The notes beneath the pieces were generated by a model. The model searched no databases and was not told the DNA's origin. It saw nothing but the letters and a program-made list of their open reading frames with translations. A stretch of DNA of 64,000 nt from Rhodoferax ferrireducens (GTDB lineage Bacteria; Pseudomonadota; Gammaproteobacteria; Burkholderiales; Burkholderiaceae_C): positions 62,001 through 126,000 of the forward strand of contig NZ_QEII01000303.1 of NCBI RefSeq assembly GCF_003347515.1, given 5' to 3'. This document shows, piece after piece, positions 34,775 through 42,686 of this stretch; within the stretch, counting starts at the first letter, position 1, and every line of letters starts with the position of its first letter. The translations under genes were made by a program, and so were the position numbers.

Positions 34775-37700
34775 ATGATGCGATGGGTAATCGGAACCAG
34801 CCTGCGCTTTCGCTTCCTCGTGATGGCGATCGGCCTGAGCCTCATGTACTTCGGATTTCTGCGCCTGCGGGAAATGCCGATCGACGTGTTTCCCGAGTTT
34901 GCACCGGCCAAGGTCGAGATCCAGACGATTGCACTCGGCCTCTCACCTTCCGAGGTGGAGTCGTTGATCACCGTACCGCTTGAGAATGCACTCGCCGGCG
35001 TTCCGGGCGTTGCCGATTTGCGCTCGAAGTCAGTGCCGCAGTTGTCCTCCGTGGTTGTCATTTTCAAGCCGGGTGTCGATGAGCTCAAGACCCGACAGCT
35101 CGTGACCGAACGCGTCGCCCTGGCGACCCCGAGCCTGCCAACCTGGGCCGCGCCCCCGTTCATCATGCCGCCCTTGTCGTCGACCAGCCGCGTGATGAAA
35201 ATCGGCATCACGTCACCGAAGCACTCTGTGATGGATCTGTCGATGCTGGCCTACTGGACGATTCGGGCGCGCCTGCTGGGCGTGCCTGGCGTGGCCAATG
35301 TGGCCATCTGGGGCGAGCAGCTGAAGATGCTGCAGGTGGAGGTCGATCCGGATCGCCTCGCCACCTACAACGTGACGCTTGACGATGTCCAGGAGGCCGT
35401 GTCCGACACGCTTGACGTGGGCCTGCTGCGTTACTCGGGTGGCGCCCATATTGGTACTGGCGGCTTTATCGAGACACCCAACCAACGCATGGAAATTCTG
35501 CTGACCTCCGCCAGCCAGACGCCCGAAACGCTGGCGCAGGTCCCGATCGGCCTGAAAGGCGGCAAGCCACTGCTGCTGGGCGAGGTGGCGCACATCGTGT
35601 TCGGGCCACAGGGCGCGATTGGCGACGCCGTCATCAATGATGGGCCAGGGCTCATGCTGATTGTCGAGAAGTTTCCCTGGGGCAATACGCTAGAGGTAAC
35701 CCGTGGCGTGGAGGCTGCGCTTGAAGCCATGAAACCCGGCTTGCCCGGTGTCGAAATCGACACCAAGATATTCCGGCCCGCCACCTTTATTGAAGATTCA
35801 ATCAATAACCTGTCGCAGGCGCTGCTGATCGGTTGTGTGCTGGTCGTCTTCGTCATGATCGCCTTTCTCTACGAATGGCGCGCGGCCCTGATTGCCAGCG
35901 TGGCGATTCCGCTGTCCCTGCTCGCGGCCGGCTTGCTGCTCGCCAGCAGCGGCGTGTCGATGAACACGATGGTGCTTGCAGGCTTCGTGATTGCGATTGG
36001 CGCGGTTGTCGACGATGCCATCATCGACATCGAGAACATCATGCGGCGCCTGCGCCAGGAACGGGCCGCAGGCAGTCATCGCACCACCGCACGGGTGATC
36101 CTCGAAGCCTCACTGGAGGTGCGCAGGCCGATCGTCTATGCGACTCTGATTGTTGTGATGGCCGTGATGCCGGTTCTTTTCATGGAAGGCTTGTCGGGTG
36201 CCTTCTTCAAACCGCTGGTACTGGCCTATGTGTTGGCCATCCTGTCATCCATGGTCGTAGCCGTTACGGTGACGCCCGCACTGGGCCTGATCTTGCTGCG
36301 CAACGCCCCGCTGCAAGGTCGAGGCTCGCCGCTGGTGACCTGGCTTGCACAACGCTATTCCGTGCTGTTGAGCAAAATCGTTCAGGGCCCGCGCCTGACC
36401 CCCACGGTGGTGGTTGTGCTGGTCACACTTGGTGGCGCGGTGATGTGGCCACTGCTGGGCCATTCACTGCTGCCGTCGTTCAAGGAACGCGACTTCCTGA
36501 TGCATTGGGTGACCAGCCCCGACACATCCCATCCCGAGATGGTGCGCATCACCACCCAGGCCAGCAAGGAACTGCGGGCCATCCCCGGCGTGCGCAATTT
36601 CGGCGCCCATATCGGCCAGGCTTTCGCGGCCGACGAAGTGGTGGGCGTCAACTTCGGCGAGAACTGGATCAGCATTTCGCCCGACGTCGATTACGACAAG
36701 ACGATTGCGGCGATCGATGAGCTGGTCAAAGGCTACCCAGGCCTTTACCGCGACCTGCAGACCTACCTGAAGGAGCGTATCCGCGAGGTGTTGACGGGTT
36801 CAGGCGAAGCCATTGTGGTGCGCATCTTCGGTTCAGACATGGACGTGTTGCGCGAGAAAGCGGAGGAAGTACGACTCGCTATGGCAGACGTCGAGGGCCT
36901 TGATCACCTGCACAAGGAACTGATCGTGGAGGTACCGGAGATTCAAGTCAAACTGAAGCTCGATGCGGCGCAGCGCTATGGTCTGAAACCGGGTGACGTC
37001 AGGCGCGCGTCGGCCGTCCTGGTCGCGGGCGAGGAGGTTGGCGATATTTTCAACAGTGGCCGCACCTACGACGTGCAAGTGTGGACCTCGCGCGAATGGC
37101 GCCACAGCCTGACCTCGCTGCAGCGCATGCTGATCGACACGCCCACGGGCGAACGGGTACGCCTGGGCGATGTGGCCGATATCGCGGTGGTGCCGAGTCC
37201 GAATGTGATCAAGCGCGAGAACGCTTCGCGCCGCATGGATGTCGATGCCAATGTGAAGGGACGGGACCTCGAATCGGTGGCCCAGGACGTGCAGAGCCGG
37301 CTGCAGAAAATTGACTTCCCGATCGGCTACCGGGCCGTGTTGCAGGGCGAGTACGTTGAGTTGAAGGCCGCCCGTGAGCGCATTTTGTTTTACACCGGGT
37401 TCGCGCTGGTTGCGATCCTGCTGCTGCTACAACTGACCTTTCGCAGCTGGAAGCTGGCCATGATTACCTTTCTGACATTGCCCTTTGCGCTGGTCGGCGG
37501 GGTGGTTGCCGCCTATATCGCCGGCGGCGTCATTTCACTGGGCTCACTGGTGGGCTTTCTCACCGTACTGGGCATCGCCGCCCGCAACGGCATCATGATG
37601 ATGTGCCACTACCAGCACCTGGAGCTGCATGAAGACGAGCCCTTCGGCCTGTCGCTGGTGTTGCGCGGCGCGCGCGAGCGGCTTTCGCCGATCCTGATGA

Positions 37701-37918
37701 CGGCGGGTGCCGCCGGGCTGGCCGTGCTGCCGCTGGTCATCTTTGGCAATCTGCCGGGGCAGGAAATCGAGTATCCGATGGCGGTGGTCATCCTTGGCGG
37801 TCTCGTCACCTCGACCTTGCTGAACCTCTTCATCGTGCCCGCCCTGTACCTGCGTTTTGGCGCCGGGACCGCGCAGGACTCAATGCGTACGGCAACACTC
37901 AAGGCCGCCGCTGTATGA
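34775..37918 (+). CDS. RND efflux permease 2 (CusA/CzcA-like)
   Basis: A 1047-residue RND pump clearly related to permease 1 (shared LGLS.SEVESLITVPLE, GVPGVANV, GGFI.TPNQR). Helix 4 reads GAVVDDAIIDIENIMRRLR with Asp413-Asp414, the acidic pair of hydrophobe-type pumps. AGGAG lies before ATGATG. Two different permeases side by side suggest a heteromultimeric pump like MdtBC, or two pumps sharing accessory proteins. Substrate cannot be inferred; heavy-metal annotation would be a similarity-only call. Confidence 0.9.
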   Translation: MMRWVIGTSLRFRFLVMAIGLSLMYFGFLRLREMPIDVFPEFAPAKVEIQTIALGLSPSEVESLITVPLENALAGVPGVADLRSKSVPQLSSVVVIFKPGVDELKTRQLVTERVALATPSLPTWAAPPFIMPPLSSTSRVMKIGITSPKHSVMDLSMLAYWTIRARLLGVPGVANVAIWGEQLKMLQVEVDPDRLATYNVTLDDVQEAVSDTLDVGLLRYSGGAHIGTGGFIETPNQRMEILLTSASQTPETLAQVPIGLKGGKPLLLGEVAHIVFGPQGAIGDAVINDGPGLMLIVEKFPWGNTLEVTRGVEAALEAMKPGLPGVEIDTKIFRPATFIEDSINNLSQALLIGCVLVVFVMIAFLYEWRAALIASVAIPLSLLAAGLLLASSGVSMNTMVLAGFVIAIGAVVDDAIIDIENIMRRLRQERAAGSHRTTARVILEASLEVRRPIVYATLIVVMAVMPVLFMEGLSGAFFKPLVLAYVLAILSSMVVAVTVTPALGLILLRNAPLQGRGSPLVTWLAQRYSVLLSKIVQGPRLTPTVVVVLVTLGGAVMWPLLGHSLLPSFKERDFLMHWVTSPDTSHPEMVRITTQASKELRAIPGVRNFGAHIGQAFAADEVVGVNFGENWISISPDVDYDKTIAAIDELVKGYPGLYRDLQTYLKERIREVLTGSGEAIVVRIFGSDMDVLREKAEEVRLAMADVEGLDHLHKELIVEVPEIQVKLKLDAAQRYGLKPGDVRRASAVLVAGEEVGDIFNSGRTYDVQVWTSREWRHSLTSLQRMLIDTPTGERVRLGDVADIAVVPSPNVIKRENASRRMDVDANVKGRDLESVAQDVQSRLQKIDFPIGYRAVLQGEYVELKAARERILFYTGFALVAILLLLQLTFRSWKLAMITFLTLPFALVGGVVAAYIAGGVISLGSLVGFLTVLGIAARNGIMMMCHYQHLELHEDEPFGLSLVLRGARERLSPILMTAGAAGLAVLPLVIFGNLPGQEIEYPMAVVILGGLVTSTLLNLFIVPALYLRFGAGTAQDSMRTATLKAAAV

Positions 37919-37980
37919 ACTCGCACCGCCCCAAACACGCCGCGCCGTCACCTCGCAGCCGTGTCATCAAGGAGATCAGC

Positions 37981-38649
37981 ATGGGACGACAGTTCATCGC
38001 AGCGGCCCTGGTTCTGGGTGTGTGCCACGGCATCGCCTACGCGGACGAACCGTTCGAGCGGATCAAGGTCTTCCTGGAACAAAACGTTCAGGACAAGGAT
38101 GCTGAATTCAAAATCGAGGCCACCGGTGGTAAAGGGGGTCTCACCAGCCTGCAAGTCAAGGCACCTGACGGCCGCACCGTCATCGACTTCAAGGCGCCCG
38201 ACTCCCGGCTCGGCATGCGAACCGTGCTGCTCGAATCCCCCGAACCCAAGAACGATGGCCGTGTGCAGGCTGACTTCCCTGCCGGCGCTTACACCTTCTC
38301 AGGCCGTAGCGCGAGTGGCGAACGGCTCGAAGGCACAGCGATGCTGAGCCATGTGTTCCCTGACCCAACGGCTTTCGTACACCCGCGGCCCGACGCGACA
38401 AACGTGCCGCACCAAGGGCTGAAGGTCAACTGGCGCCCTGTCAAGGGGCTGGCGGCGTATATCGTGGTCATCGAGCAAGAGGCCTCGGGTCGAGAAATCA
38501 AGGTCAACCTGCCGGCCAACACCACGACGTTCAATGTGCCGAACGGTTTCTTGCGGCCGGACACTGAATACAAACTGGCTGTCGGCACCGTGGCCCGGGA
38601 CGGCAACTCCTCGTTCATCGAGACCGGGTTCGTCACCGGCAAGAAATGA
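37981..38649 (+). CDS. Exported beta-sandwich (fibronectin III-like) protein
   Basis: A 222-residue periplasmic protein: signal peptide to AYA (residue ~21), then a beta-rich region and a C-terminal FN3-like module (VNWRPVKGLAAYIVVIEQ...DTEYKLAVGTVARDGNSS). AAGGAGATCAGC stands right before the ATG, favouring this start over one 66 bp upstream that overlaps nothing useful. It follows the RND permease 2 gene by 62 bp. Likely an accessory or ligand-binding part of the export locus; no named family recognised. Confidence 0.7.
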   Translation: MGRQFIAAALVLGVCHGIAYADEPFERIKVFLEQNVQDKDAEFKIEATGGKGGLTSLQVKAPDGRTVIDFKAPDSRLGMRTVLLESPEPKNDGRVQADFPAGAYTFSGRSASGERLEGTAMLSHVFPDPTAFVHPRPDATNVPHQGLKVNWRPVKGLAAYIVVIEQEASGREIKVNLPANTTTFNVPNGFLRPDTEYKLAVGTVARDGNSSFIETGFVTGKK

Positions 38650-38676
38650 CTTTGACGTCTGTGCAAGGAAGCCCTC

Positions 38677-38982
38677 ATGAAACGAGCTCACATACTGCAA
38701 GGGATAAGTCGCCGGACTCGCAGCGCGCTGATCCTCAGCTGCACGGCATTGGCATTGGCCAGCGTGGCCAGCGCCGAGAACAAGCCGCAGCAGGCCGTCA
38801 AAATCAGCGAGGAACAAGCCAAGGCGATTGCTCTCAAGAAAATGCCCGGCAAGGTGACTGACGTGGCTATCGAGAAAAAGCGCGGCAAGACCGTCTACGT
38901 CGTTGAGGTCATGACCGAGAGCCAGGGAGAAAAGGATGTCTTCATCGATATGCAGTCGGGCGCGGTCGTCGGTACGGACTGA
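38677..38982 (+). CDS. Exported PepSY-domain protein
   Basis: A 101-residue periplasmic protein: signal peptide (~residues 1-33, ending VASA) then one PepSY domain (SEEQAKAIALKKMPGKVTDV, VYVVEVMTESQGEKDVFIDMQSGAVV). AAGGAAG lies 8 bp before the ATG. PepSY modules inhibit proteases or sense envelope stress. Same strand and spacing as its neighbours, so part of the transporter locus. Confidence 0.82.
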   Translation: MKRAHILQGISRRTRSALILSCTALALASVASAENKPQQAVKISEEQAKAIALKKMPGKVTDVAIEKKRGKTVYVVEVMTESQGEKDVFIDMQSGAVVGTD

Positions 38983-39037
38983 GCGCCCAGGCAGCGCCCT
39001 ATCGACTCATTTTTAACCTGCAAAAAGGACATCAGCC

Positions 39038-39982
39038 ATGAGAACAAGATACAACCGGTTCGGCATGGGCCTGGCGCCGATCGCGAAATTATTGAGGGCG
39101 CTGCTTGTCGCCAGTGTTGGACTGGGTCTGTTGGGCGCCGCCGCCGTGGCGGCGGGCAAGAAAGCGAAGGCCGATCCGGCGGCTGACACCCCCATCGAGC
39201 AGGGGGCCAAGAAATTTGAAGAGCTTGACCTGAAGGAATTCGACCGTTCGGAGAATATTGACAACCCATGGCTGCCGCTAAAACCCGGCATGCAGTGGGT
39301 TTTCGAGGGCTATACCGAGGAGGAGGGCAAGCGCATCCCGCATCGCCTGGTGTTCAGCGTCACAGACCTTGTCAAGAAGATCGGGGGCGTCCGCAGCCGC
39401 GTGATTTTCGACGCTGATTACAGCAACGGTGTATTGGTCGAGAAGGAGTTGACCTTCTTTGCTCAAGACAAGGGGGGTAATGTCTGGCATCTGGGGCAAT
39501 ATGTCGAAGTGCATGAGGAAGGCGGCTTCGTTGGCGGCCAGATCTGGCATTTCGGCAACCCGGACGGCGCCAAAGCCGGCATCGTGATGCCGGCGAATCC
39601 GCAGCCTGGCACGCCGAGCTTTTCCCAGGGCTATGCACCCGCGCCTTATAACTGGACCGACCGCGGGCGCGTCCACAAGATGGGCCAGAAGATCAAAGTC
39701 CCGGCCGGAAGCTACGAGGATGTGCTAATCATGGATGAATTTGATGCCAGCAATCCCGGCGTATTCCAGCTCAAGTACTACGCGCGCGGCGTCGGCAACG
39801 TGGCGGTGGGTCACAGGGGCAAAAAAGGGGATTCGGCCGAGGTGCTGAATCTGGTCAAGGTACACCAGCTAAGCCCCGACGAACTCGCGAAGACCCGTGC
39901 GTTGGCACTGGAGCTGGAGAAACGCGGCTCCATGTATCCCCCGTCGCCGATTGAGCACGTCCCGCTGGCGAAGACTCCATGA
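39038..39982 (+). CDS. Exported protein of unknown function
   Basis: A 314-residue periplasmic protein with a basic N-terminus and signal peptide (to about VAAG, residue 43). The body is beta-rich with motifs NPWLPLKPGMQWVFEGYTEE, NVWHLGQYV and PAPYNWTDRG, suggesting a barrel or lipocalin-like ligand-binding fold. I have an impression that the PWLPL-PG-W element is shared by secreted proteins in several phyla, but cannot name a family. AAAAGG precedes the ATG; it is the sixth gene of the locus. Confidence 0.65.
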   Translation: MRTRYNRFGMGLAPIAKLLRALLVASVGLGLLGAAAVAAGKKAKADPAADTPIEQGAKKFEELDLKEFDRSENIDNPWLPLKPGMQWVFEGYTEEEGKRIPHRLVFSVTDLVKKIGGVRSRVIFDADYSNGVLVEKELTFFAQDKGGNVWHLGQYVEVHEEGGFVGGQIWHFGNPDGAKAGIVMPANPQPGTPSFSQGYAPAPYNWTDRGRVHKMGQKIKVPAGSYEDVLIMDEFDASNPGVFQLKYYARGVGNVAVGHRGKKGDSAEVLNLVKVHQLSPDELAKTRALALELEKRGSMYPPSPIEHVPLAKTP

Positions 39983-40011
39983 ATTTGTTCCCTGACCGCA
40001 GGAGTGAGACC

Positions 40012-40905
40012 ATGAAAATTCTGCGTCCAGCGGCTGCAAGTGTTGCGGTCTGGCTGTTGCTCGCGGGAAGTGCCAGCAGCGCTGAAGTACGCAAGGATGC
40101 CGGCACCGAGGAGTTCGGCATGAGCCACAAAGAACTTGTTACATCGGTCGAGAAGGTGGAAGGCCTGATTGCCCAGTGCATGCGGGCGCAGGGTTTTGAA
40201 TACCTCGCGGTCGACTACGACACCGTGCGCCGAGGCATGAGTGCGGACAAGAACCTGCCCGGCCTCAGCGAAGCGGAATTCACCGAGAAGTACGGCTTTG
40301 GTGTATCGACCTTGTATACCGGACGGCCACCGCAGCTGGAAACCGGCTACAGCCCCGCCAAGGTAGGTCTGGGCGAACGCAACGTGGCCCTCTACAAAGG
40401 ACTGTCCGCGGCCGACCAGGTGGCCTACAGCCGCGCCCTGTTCGGCCAGAACCCGGACGCCACCTTTGCGACCAGTCTGGAGCGCGAGAACTTCGCCCGC
40501 GCCGGCGGCTGCACGCGCAAGGCGGTGGAGCAGGTCTTTACCCCCGAGCAGCTGGCGGCGAGTTACTACAACCCGAAAGATGAGCAGATCAACAGGGACC
40601 CGCGCATGAAGGCGGCGCTGCGCAAATATGCAGATGGCATGCGCAAACTGGGCTTTGACTACACGCATCCAGACCAGGTCGAAGCCGATGTGCGCAAACG
40701 GCTTGACGCGCTGACGCAAGGTCAGTCAATCCCGGCCGACAATTTGTCGGCCGAACAGCGCACGGCGCTGAAGGCCTTGCAGGACTATGAACGCCGGGTC
40801 GCGAAGAAGAACCTCGACATGATGGAGGCGCTGATCGAACCGGTCGAGGAACAAATCGCGAAGGAAATGTTCACGCGCGCTGGCAACAAGACGGGCAAGC
40901 CATGA
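40012..40905 (+). CDS. Exported helical protein of unknown function
   Basis: A 297-residue secreted protein: signal peptide ending ASSA (~residue 22), then a largely helical body with CMRAQGFEYLAVDYDTV, GGCTRKAV and GFDYTHPDQVEADV. The two conserved-looking Cys (CMRAQGF, GGCTRKA) could form a disulfide. AGGAGTGAGACC fixes the start. Patterns like C-M-x-Q-G-F-E-Y remind me of actinobacterial lipoproteins linked to peptidoglycan-binding adaptor/ABC operons; this is only an impression. It sits 20 bp before such an adaptor gene here. Confidence 0.6.
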   Translation: MKILRPAAASVAVWLLLAGSASSAEVRKDAGTEEFGMSHKELVTSVEKVEGLIAQCMRAQGFEYLAVDYDTVRRGMSADKNLPGLSEAEFTEKYGFGVSTLYTGRPPQLETGYSPAKVGLGERNVALYKGLSAADQVAYSRALFGQNPDATFATSLERENFARAGGCTRKAVEQVFTPEQLAASYYNPKDEQINRDPRMKAALRKYADGMRKLGFDYTHPDQVEADVRKRLDALTQGQSIPADNLSAEQRTALKALQDYERRVAKKNLDMMEALIEPVEEQIAKEMFTRAGNKTGKP

Positions 40906-40925
40906 GCCGCACGGGCGGGTGACGC

Positions 40926-42686
40926 ATGGCCTCCCGACGCATCAGACTTCTGTCTACCGTGCTGGCGGGGGTGGCTGTGGCCGCGGGACTGGCCTGGGTT
41001 GCAGGTTCCCGCATTGAGTCGCCGGCGGAAGTTGCGGCCAGAACCGCACCGCCCACGCCCTCGCCCATCTTCGTGCCGGTCGAGAAGCGCGTGCTCGGCG
41101 CCAGCATCGTCACGCGTGGCACGGCCCGCTTCGGCTTGCCGCAGCCGGTGTCGATCGCGCCCTCGACGCTGAAAGCGGCCGCGGGCCTGATCACCATCCT
41201 GCCGGTGCGCAACACCCAGGTGCAGGAGGGCGGCGTGCTGCTCACCGCGTCTGGGCGCCCGGTGTTCGTGCTCCAGGGCGATCTGCCAGCCTACCGTGAC
41301 CTTGTGCCCGGCCTCAGTGGCGATGATGTGCGCCAGCTGGAGCAGGCGCTGACTCGGCTGCGCCTCAATCCCGGTCCGGTCGACGGCGTCTACGACCAGC
41401 AGACCGCGGCGGCCGTGGCCCAGTGGTACAAGGCCAAGGGCTGGGAGCCGTTCGGACCGACGCGCGAGCAACTGGCCGCCATCCACACACTTGAACGCGA
41501 ATCGGGTGATGCCGCCAAGTCCGCCATGTCCGCCACGGCGGCGGCGGCCGCCGCAGCGCCAGCGGTCGAAGCGGCGCGTGCCACGGCCGAGCACAACGCC
41601 CGCACGGCCGCGGCCGAGCTCGCCGTCCGGCTGGACGATTTGCGCGGGCTTGAAGCCGGCCGCGAGACCGATCCCGTGCTGGCGCTGCAATACGAGCGCA
41701 CCAAAGCCGAACACGCCAACACCGCCGCCGAGACCGACCTGGCCGCGCAAATCGCCGACGAGGCCTTGATCAGCCTGGATCCGCGCCAACCGGAGACGAC
41801 GCGCCTGGCGGCTCGGGCCAAGGTGGAACTGGCCCGCACGACGGCCCACAAGACGCGTCTTGAAGGCCAGGCGGCGGTGCTGGCTGCAGAGCGGGCCGCG
41901 GCGCAGGTGGGTCGCAAGGTCGAGCTCGGTCAGGCTGCCGTGAACTCGGCGCGCATGGCCGAGAAGGCCGCCCGCCTCGAAGGCGAGCGCGCGGTGCGGG
42001 CGGCGCTGGACGCCCAGGCGCTGGCCGGGCTGGACGCCCGCCTCGCCAACCAGCGGGCGCACCAGCTGGCCGAGGAGCTGGCATTCGCGCGCAAGAAGCT
42101 CGGCGTGCAAGTGCCGGTCGACGAATTGGTGTTTGTTCGCTCCCTGCCGGTCCGGGTTGAAGAAATCAAGGCGACGGTCGGCGCCGCCGCCAGCGGGCCA
42201 GTCCTGTCGGTCACCGACAACCAATTGTCAATCGACTCGACCTTGCCGCTGGAAGCCGCGCCGCTGGTGAAGCCGGGCATGAAGGTCACCATCGACGAGC
42301 CGGCCCTGGCGGTTAGCGCCACGGGCGTGGTTCAGCAGGTGGCCAGCACGCCAGGCACGCGCGGCGCGGATGGCTTTCACATTTACTTCGAAGTGCGGGT
42401 GGAGCCGACCGCCACGCCGCTCGAAGGCTTTTCCGTACGACTGACCATTCCCATCAAGTCGACGAATGGCGCGGTCACAGCCGTTCCCGTCAGTGCCCTG
42501 TCGCTGGCGGCCGATGGCAGCTCACGGGTCCAGGTGCAAGACAATGGCGGGCTGGCCTATGTGGTGGTCGTGCCCGGGCTGGCCGCCGACGGCTTCGTCG
42601 AAGTGACCCCGCGTAGCGGCAAGCTGGAGCCGGGGCAACTGGTGGTGGTCGGCTACAACCAGCCCAAGGGCCGGGACGAGAAATGA
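40926..42686 (+). CDS. Membrane-fusion adaptor with peptidoglycan-binding domain
   Basis: A 586-residue adaptor: N-terminal anchor helix (~residues 8-26), beta segment, a PG_binding_1 domain (~125-165, LSGDDVRQLEQALTRL, VDGVYDQQTAAAVAQW), a very Ala/Glu-rich coiled-coil hairpin (~185-390) and C-terminal beta domains (IDSTLPLEAAPLVKPGMKV; AVPVSAL). This is the periplasmic partner of the MacB-like ABC transporter whose ATG overlaps its stop by 4 bp. The peptidoglycan-binding module could anchor the machine to the wall. The alpha-hairpin is long enough to reach an outer-membrane partner. Confidence 0.82.
   Translation: MASRRIRLLSTVLAGVAVAAGLAWVAGSRIESPAEVAARTAPPTPSPIFVPVEKRVLGASIVTRGTARFGLPQPVSIAPSTLKAAAGLITILPVRNTQVQEGGVLLTASGRPVFVLQGDLPAYRDLVPGLSGDDVRQLEQALTRLRLNPGPVDGVYDQQTAAAVAQWYKAKGWEPFGPTREQLAAIHTLERESGDAAKSAMSATAAAAAAAPAVEAARATAEHNARTAAAELAVRLDDLRGLEAGRETDPVLALQYERTKAEHANTAAETDLAAQIADEALISLDPRQPETTRLAARAKVELARTTAHKTRLEGQAAVLAAERAAAQVGRKVELGQAAVNSARMAEKAARLEGERAVRAALDAQALAGLDARLANQRAHQLAEELAFARKKLGVQVPVDELVFVRSLPVRVEEIKATVGAAASGPVLSVTDNQLSIDSTLPLEAAPLVKPGMKVTIDEPALAVSATGVVQQVASTPGTRGADGFHIYFEVRVEPTATPLEGFSVRLTIPIKSTNGAVTAVPVSALSLAADGSSRVQVQDNGGLAYVVVVPGLAADGFVEVTPRSGKLEPGQLVVVGYNQPKGRDEK

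Noticed and set aside
31144..37918. Labelling the two RND pumps as heavy-metal efflux (czc/cus)
   Set aside because: Helix-4 residues do not follow the metal-pump pattern, and no metal-binding accessory gene or metal regulator is in the locus.
40785..42224. Reverse-strand frame of 479 codons opposite the peptidoglycan-binding adaptor
   Set aside because: Arg/Gly-rich shadow of the Ala/Glu-rich coiled-coil gene.
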